Shown: positions 7,498-9,731 of the stretch, one piece after another
How positions within the stretch are numbered: position 1 is the first letter of the stretch
Layout: the number at the start of each line of letters is the position of its first letter
DNA from: Agromyces sp.
GTDB taxonomy: Bacteria; Actinomycetota; Actinomycetes; Actinomycetales; Microbacteriaceae
Assembly (NCBI GenBank): GCA_031178025.1
Contig: JAPSJU010000065.1
Location: 1 to 9,731 of the forward strand
Length of the DNA stretch: 9,731 nucleotides
Direction of reading: 5' to 3'
Position numbers and translations under genes: made by a program
Notes under the pieces: generated by a model
What the model saw: only the letters and a program-made list of their open reading frames with translations
What the model was told of the DNA's origin: nothing
Database searches by the model: none

Positions 7498-7646
7498 GGC
7501 CGTTCCTTCCGGAGGGAGGGCGGCGCCGAGGACCGCGCGGGCGCGATGTTCGGCGAGATCAGGACGAGTGGACGCGCACGAGGGCGTCGGAGGATGCGGC
7601 CGAGGCCGCGAACGGGCAGGCTGCGCCTGCGGAGCCGTGGCGGGAG
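7498..7646 (-). promoter_or_regulatory. Structured leader between the short ORF and the ABC exporter genes
   Basis: Reading on the minus strand after the short ORF's stop, two adjacent hairpins appear. The first is GCAGGC-(3 nt)-GCCTGC (plus-strand 7616-7630) and the second is GCGGCC-TC-GGCCGC (7596-7609). The second contains CCTCGGC, and another CCTCGGC lies near the exporter start (7525-7531). Both can pair with GCCGAGG inside the short ORF (7661-7667), so alternative folds are possible. There is no U-tract, so a classical intrinsic terminator is not evident; Rho or translation-level control could apply. No folding calculation was done. Confidence 0.4.
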
Positions 7647-7727
7647 CTACCCGGGGAGCACCTCGGCGAGGAGCACCGGACGGGCAGCACGGGCCGGGAC
7701 CTGGCGGGCGTTGCTGTCTGTCTGCAT
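7647..7727 (-). CDS. Short upstream ORF (26 aa), candidate leader peptide of the ABC exporter operon
   Basis: The peptide starts [10 protein letters not shown], continues PARAARPV and ends LLAEVLPG before a TAG. The ATG (7727) has a perfect AGGAGG (7738-7733) at 5-nt spacing, the best ribosome site in the window. It sits about 60 nt downstream of a good promoter and 149 nt before the exporter's TTG start. It has no signal peptide, membrane segment or known domain that I recognise. An 8-nt direct repeat, GGTGCTCC, occurs twice in its last third. Another in-frame ATG five codons earlier (7742) would place the ribosome site inside the ORF and is less likely. Its position recalls BmrB, the leader peptide upstream of the B. 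subtilis heterodimeric exporter BmrCD, but no sequence similarity is claimed. Expression is inferred from the start signals only. Confidence 0.6.
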   Translation of the reverse strand: MQTDSNARQVPARAARPVLLAEVLPG

Positions 7728-7792
7728 GGTGTCCTCCTGCATGTCGTCTGATCTGGTCGTGGTCGCGCGGATCACGCGGCGGCCAGCCCTTC

Positions 7793-7822
7793 AGACTAGG
7801 AGGAAAGCGCGCTCGCGTGCAA
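7793..7822 (-). promoter_or_regulatory. Promoter of the ABC exporter operon (TTGCAC - 18 nt - TAGTCT)
   Basis: On the minus strand a -35-like TTGCAC (7822-7817) and a -10 TAGTCT (7798-7793) are separated by 18 nt, the most complete promoter in the window. Transcription would begin near 7786, about 60 nt before the short ORF's ATG. CCGGCGCCGG (7827-7836) abuts the -35, and GGTGC-TC-GCACC (7841-7852) lies just upstream; either could bind a regulator. Confidence 0.6.
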
Positions 7823-7908
7823 GACCCCGGCGCCGGACATGGTGCTCGCACCGGTCGGCACGGCGGATCCCCTGGCCCCGGATCAGCCGAGTGCGCCGGC
7901 CCGGCCCG
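7823..7908. other. Gap between DDAH stop and exporter promoter: small inverted repeats
   Basis: No gene is seen here. Besides the two inverted repeats next to the promoter, GATCC (7866-7870) can pair with GGATC (7880-7884) around a 9-nt loop and could help end DDAH transcription. None has a T-tract. With 7498-7822, this makes up the 411-nt non-coding interval before the exporter genes. Confidence 0.35.
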
Positions 7909-9165
7909 TCACCGCACGCGCACCGAGAGGCACGTGACGCAGCCCTCGAGCTTCTCGAACTCGCTGATGTCGACGGTCACCACCCGGTAGCCGAGGCTCG
8001 AGAGCATCGCCGCGGTCCGCGGTGCCGAGGACGACATGAGCAGTGACTCGCCCGAGAGCTCGACGACGGCGACGCCCTCGGGCTCGGGCACGGGCAGGAA
8101 CCTCGGGAAGAGATCCGGCTCGTCGATGAGCGAGGGATCCCCGATGATCGTGCCGTCGGGAAGCGCCGTGAGCGTGCTCTTCAGGTGCAGCGCCTTCGTG
8201 ACGGGAACGCCGACGACGGCGTAGCCGTGGGGGGTGAGGAGCGCCCGAAGCTGGCGGATGCCCTCCGCATTCGTACGGCTCGATGCACCGACGTACACGG
8301 TCGAATCCACCTTGAGCACGTCGCCCCCGTCGAGGGTGCCGGGCAGCTCGATGCGCTCCACGGTGAATCCCGGGATGGCTCGGACGGTGCGCTCGACCGC
8401 CTCGATCTCGGGCCGGCGCGATTCTGCGCCGGGACTCGTGATGACGGCGAGGTCGCCGAAGAGCACCACCGTGTCCTCGACGAAGACCGAGTCGGCGAGG
8501 TCGGGAGCGGCGTCGACCTCGACGGTCTCCCAGCCCTCGGCGACGAGGGCGGCGCAGTAGTTGTCCCACTGCTCGTCGGCGCGCGCCTTGTCGACCGGCA
8601 GCCGCTCGACGTGGGTGAGCTCGGCCTCGTCGAGGTTCGACGCCGGGATGCGCACGAGTGCGATGCGGCGCGGCGGCCGGCGCGGTGCGTAGCCGAGGAT
8701 GCCATGGAGCACGCGTGGCGCGAGGAAGACCTCGCCCGCCACCACGGCGAGGATGAAGACGAGGTTCAGGCTCACGAGCGAGCCGAGCACGAAGAGGAAG
8801 ACCGGTCCGGCGAACGGGTTGTCGGAGGCGCTCGCGCTGACGGTCGTCGCGATGAGTGCCGCGAGGCATCCGGAGGCGAGACCGGTGATGAGGGTGAGGA
8901 ACCATGCCCTGGTCGCGCCGAGGCTGTTCGCGGCGGCGAGCAGGACCCAGACGATGAGGGCGGCGAGCGCGAAGTGCCCGAACAGCTGCCCGAACACGTG
9001 CGGCGACTGGCCGTTGCCGATGAAGAACGCGAACACCGCGACGAGCATCGCCGTCACCGCCACGGCCGCGGCCGACGCCAGCACCGCCAGCGCCCGCCGC
9101 CCGGGCGACGGAGCCGGGGTGTACCGGGCCGTGGCGGACGAGGGCGTGGCGGCGGGGGACGTCAT
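7909..9165 (-). CDS. ddaH: Membrane-anchored dimethylarginine dimethylaminohydrolase (DDAH-like, guanidino-modifying enzyme)
   Basis: The C-terminal 250 residues (about 168-418) match the length and motifs of bacterial DDAH, which hydrolyses N-omega-methylated arginines to citrulline and a methylamine through a covalent cysteine intermediate. Visible motifs are DSVFVEDT (225-232), G-T-L-D-G-G-D-V (276-283) with the catalytic acidic position occupied by D279, His H327 in ALHLKS, and the terminal LEGCVTCLSVRVR with C412 as the likely nucleophile and an extra C409. The N-terminal 150 residues are unusual: four hydrophobic segments (about 26-50, 62-81, 86-112, 120-148). Positive flanks (R23-R24 and PRRPPRR at 161-167) place both ends, and hence the enzyme, in the cytoplasm. 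The ATG (9165) lies 6 nt after a TAGGCT -10, suggesting a leaderless mRNA. The substrate could be another guanidino compound, since motif evidence does not separate them. Confidence 0.85.
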   Translation of the reverse strand: MTSPAATPSSATARYTPAPSPGRRALAVLASAAAVAVTAMLVAVFAFFIGNGQSPHVFGQLFGHFALAALIVWVLLAAANSLGATRAWFLTLITGLASGCLAALIATTVSASASDNPFAGPVFLFVLGSLVSLNLVFILAVVAGEVFLAPRVLHGILGYAPRRPPRRIALVRIPASNLDEAELTHVERLPVDKARADEQWDNYCAALVAEGWETVEVDAAPDLADSVFVEDTVVLFGDLAVITSPGAESRRPEIEAVERTVRAIPGFTVERIELPGTLDGGDVLKVDSTVYVGASSRTNAEGIRQLRALLTPHGYAVVGVPVTKALHLKSTLTALPDGTIIGDPSLIDEPDLFPRFLPVPEPEGVAVVELSGESLLMSSSAPRTAAMLSSLGYRVVTVDISEFEKLEGCVTCLSVRVR

Positions 9166-9171
9166 GGCACG

Positions 9172-9177
9172 AGCCTA
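9172..9177 (-). promoter_or_regulatory. Predicted -10 (TAGGCT) of a leaderless promoter for the DDAH gene
   Basis: TAGGCT ends 6 nt before the ATG, and no Shine-Dalgarno is present. The -35 would fall at the end of the upstream dehydrogenase gene, where no clear match is seen. Confidence 0.45.
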
Positions 9178-9179
9178 TC

Positions 9180-9193
9180 GGCCGGTGCCGGCC
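9180..9193 (-). terminator. Hairpin between the dehydrogenase and DDAH genes
   Basis: On the minus strand GGCCGG-CA-CCGGCC is a perfect inverted repeat just after the dehydrogenase TGA. It fills half of the 30-nt gap and abuts the DDAH -10. There is no U-tract. It may attenuate read-through or be an operator for DDAH. Confidence 0.35.
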
Positions 9194-9195
9194 CC

Positions 9196-9731
9196 TCAGC
9201 GCGCGGCGTCGAGGCGTGCGCGAGCGAGCCGTTCGGCCGCGGCGAGGGTCGTCGTACCGTGCTCGGCGGCGGAACGGAGCACCGAGGCCACCGTGTCGCC
9301 GATCCCGGCGATGCGCGCGTCGAGTTCGGAGCGGTCGGCGCCGTCGCTCGCCGCGTCGAGGTGGATCACGCCGCCGGCGTTCACCACGAAGTCCGGCGCC
9401 CAGACGATGCGCCGCTCGGTCAGGTGACCGGCCACCTCGCGGGCCGCGAGCTGGTTGTTGGCGGCGCCGACGACAGCGCGTACGCGGAGGCCATCGACCA
9501 CCTCGGGCGTGAGCACGCCGCCGAGCCCGCACGGGACGAAGACGTCGGCTTCGACGAGGTGGGCCTCGTGCGGCTCGACCCAGTCGGCGCCGAGTTCCTC
9601 GGCGAGCGCGCGCTTGGACGTCGCGACATCGGTGACCGTGAGGCGGGCACCCGCGCCGGCGAGGGCCCGGGCGAGACGTCCGCCGACCTGGCCGAGGCCG
9701 GCGACGACGAAGTGGCGCCCACCGGGGTCGG
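9196..9731 (-). CDS. Glu/Leu/Phe/Val dehydrogenase family (leucine or valine dehydrogenase-like), C-terminal part
   Basis: The N-terminus lies beyond the right edge; 177 C-terminal codons are present out of about 350-370 usual for the family. These enzymes reversibly deaminate branched-chain or aromatic amino acids to 2-oxo acids with NAD. The fragment opens at the Rossmann fold with VVAGLGQVGGRLARAL, followed by TVTDV (an acidic residue suited to NAD ribose binding), then PCGLGGVLT, VGAANNQLA and WAPDFVVNAGGVI, all family hallmarks around the cofactor and hinge. No frameshift is seen up to the TGA at 9198-9196. A shorter frame beginning with a GTG at 9516 is internal and not the true start. 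The substrate-deciding residues are mostly in the missing half, so Leu, Val and Phe dehydrogenase cannot be separated. The neighbouring DDAH gene has its own promoter signal. Confidence 0.9.
   Translation of the reverse strand, partial: DPGGRHFVVAGLGQVGGRLARALAGAGARLTVTDVATSKRALAEELGADWVEPHEAHLVEADVFVPCGLGGVLTPEVVDGLRVRAVVGAANNQLAAREVAGHLTERRIVWAPDFVVNAGGVIHLDAASDGADRSELDARIAGIGDTVASVLRSAAEHGTTTLAAAERLARARLDAAR

Noticed and set aside
7498..7851. 118-codon N-terminal extension of the first ABC exporter gene
   Set aside because: The extension is Pro/Arg-rich without hydrophobic pattern, overlaps the promoter and the short ORF with its strong ribosome site, and the TTG at 7497 has a suitable GAAGGA just before it.
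3761..8046. Two very long open frames on the plus strand (3761-5716 and 5722-8046)
   Set aside because: They lie antisense to both ABC exporter genes, are dominated by Arg, Asp, Glu and His in the pattern typical of GC-rich shadow frames, and show no family motif. The minus-strand proteins have complete ATPase motifs.
9420..9722. Ser/Pro/Arg-rich minus-strand frame overlapping the dehydrogenase
   Set aside because: It is out of frame with the dehydrogenase, whose Rossmann motif and PCGLGGVL read through to the window edge in a different frame.
1..9731. Mobile elements, CRISPR arrays, tRNAs, phage or defence genes
   Set aside because: I looked for terminal inverted repeats, transposase motifs, regularly spaced repeats and tRNA-like cloverleafs and saw none; gene content looks like ordinary chromosome.

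Overview
The window is very GC-rich, uses GTG and TTG starts, has leaderless promoters and tightly overlapping genes. It carries typical actinobacterial families, most likely from a Microbacteriaceae-type organism (Agromyces, Microbacterium, Leifsonia and relatives; a genus-level guess only). It looks like stable chromosome. I see no tRNA, rRNA, CRISPR array, insertion sequence or phage gene.

Layout. (1) 1-127, minus: the N-terminus of NADP-isocitrate dehydrogenase (icd), running off the left edge. (2) 128-323: a divergent regulatory region with the icd promoter, a perfect TCTCGA-CA-TCGAGA palindrome over its predicted -35, two more palindromes, and a leaderless-type promoter facing right. 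(3) 324-1113, plus: a GNAT acetyltransferase followed by an alkyltransferase-like (ATL) DNA-lesion-binding protein. (4) 1151-3603, minus: a response regulator and a multi-pass membrane histidine kinase of the NarL/HisKA_3 class, overlapping and convergent with the previous pair. (5) 3734-7497, minus: two overlapping genes for the halves of a heterodimeric ABC exporter, preceded by a 411-nt leader (7498-7908). (6) 7909-9165, minus: a four-helix membrane domain fused to a dimethylarginine dimethylaminohydrolase (DDAH). (7) 9196-9731, minus: the C-terminal half of a Leu/Val/Phe-type amino acid dehydrogenase, running off the right edge.

The most coherent unit is the exporter. The two subunits have complementary defects: one has Asp for the catalytic Glu and Glu for the Q-loop Gln but an intact LSGGQ, while the other has an intact catalytic Glu but a VSAGQ signature. 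This is the asymmetric arrangement of one consensus and one degenerate ATP site. Its leader holds a good promoter, a 26-codon ORF with a perfect AGGAGG ribosome site, then two tandem GC-rich hairpins before a TTG start. It resembles the bmrB-bmrCD arrangement of Bacillus subtilis, so ribosome-mediated attenuation is the main hypothesis. The two-component system just downstream has its own leader and may or may not regulate the exporter.

Other points worth attention are the membrane-tethered DDAH, the icd operator (similar in type to MarR-family TamR control of citric-acid-cycle genes in Streptomyces), and an inverted repeat in the response-regulator leader. All regulatory calls were made by eye and none was tested by folding or database search.
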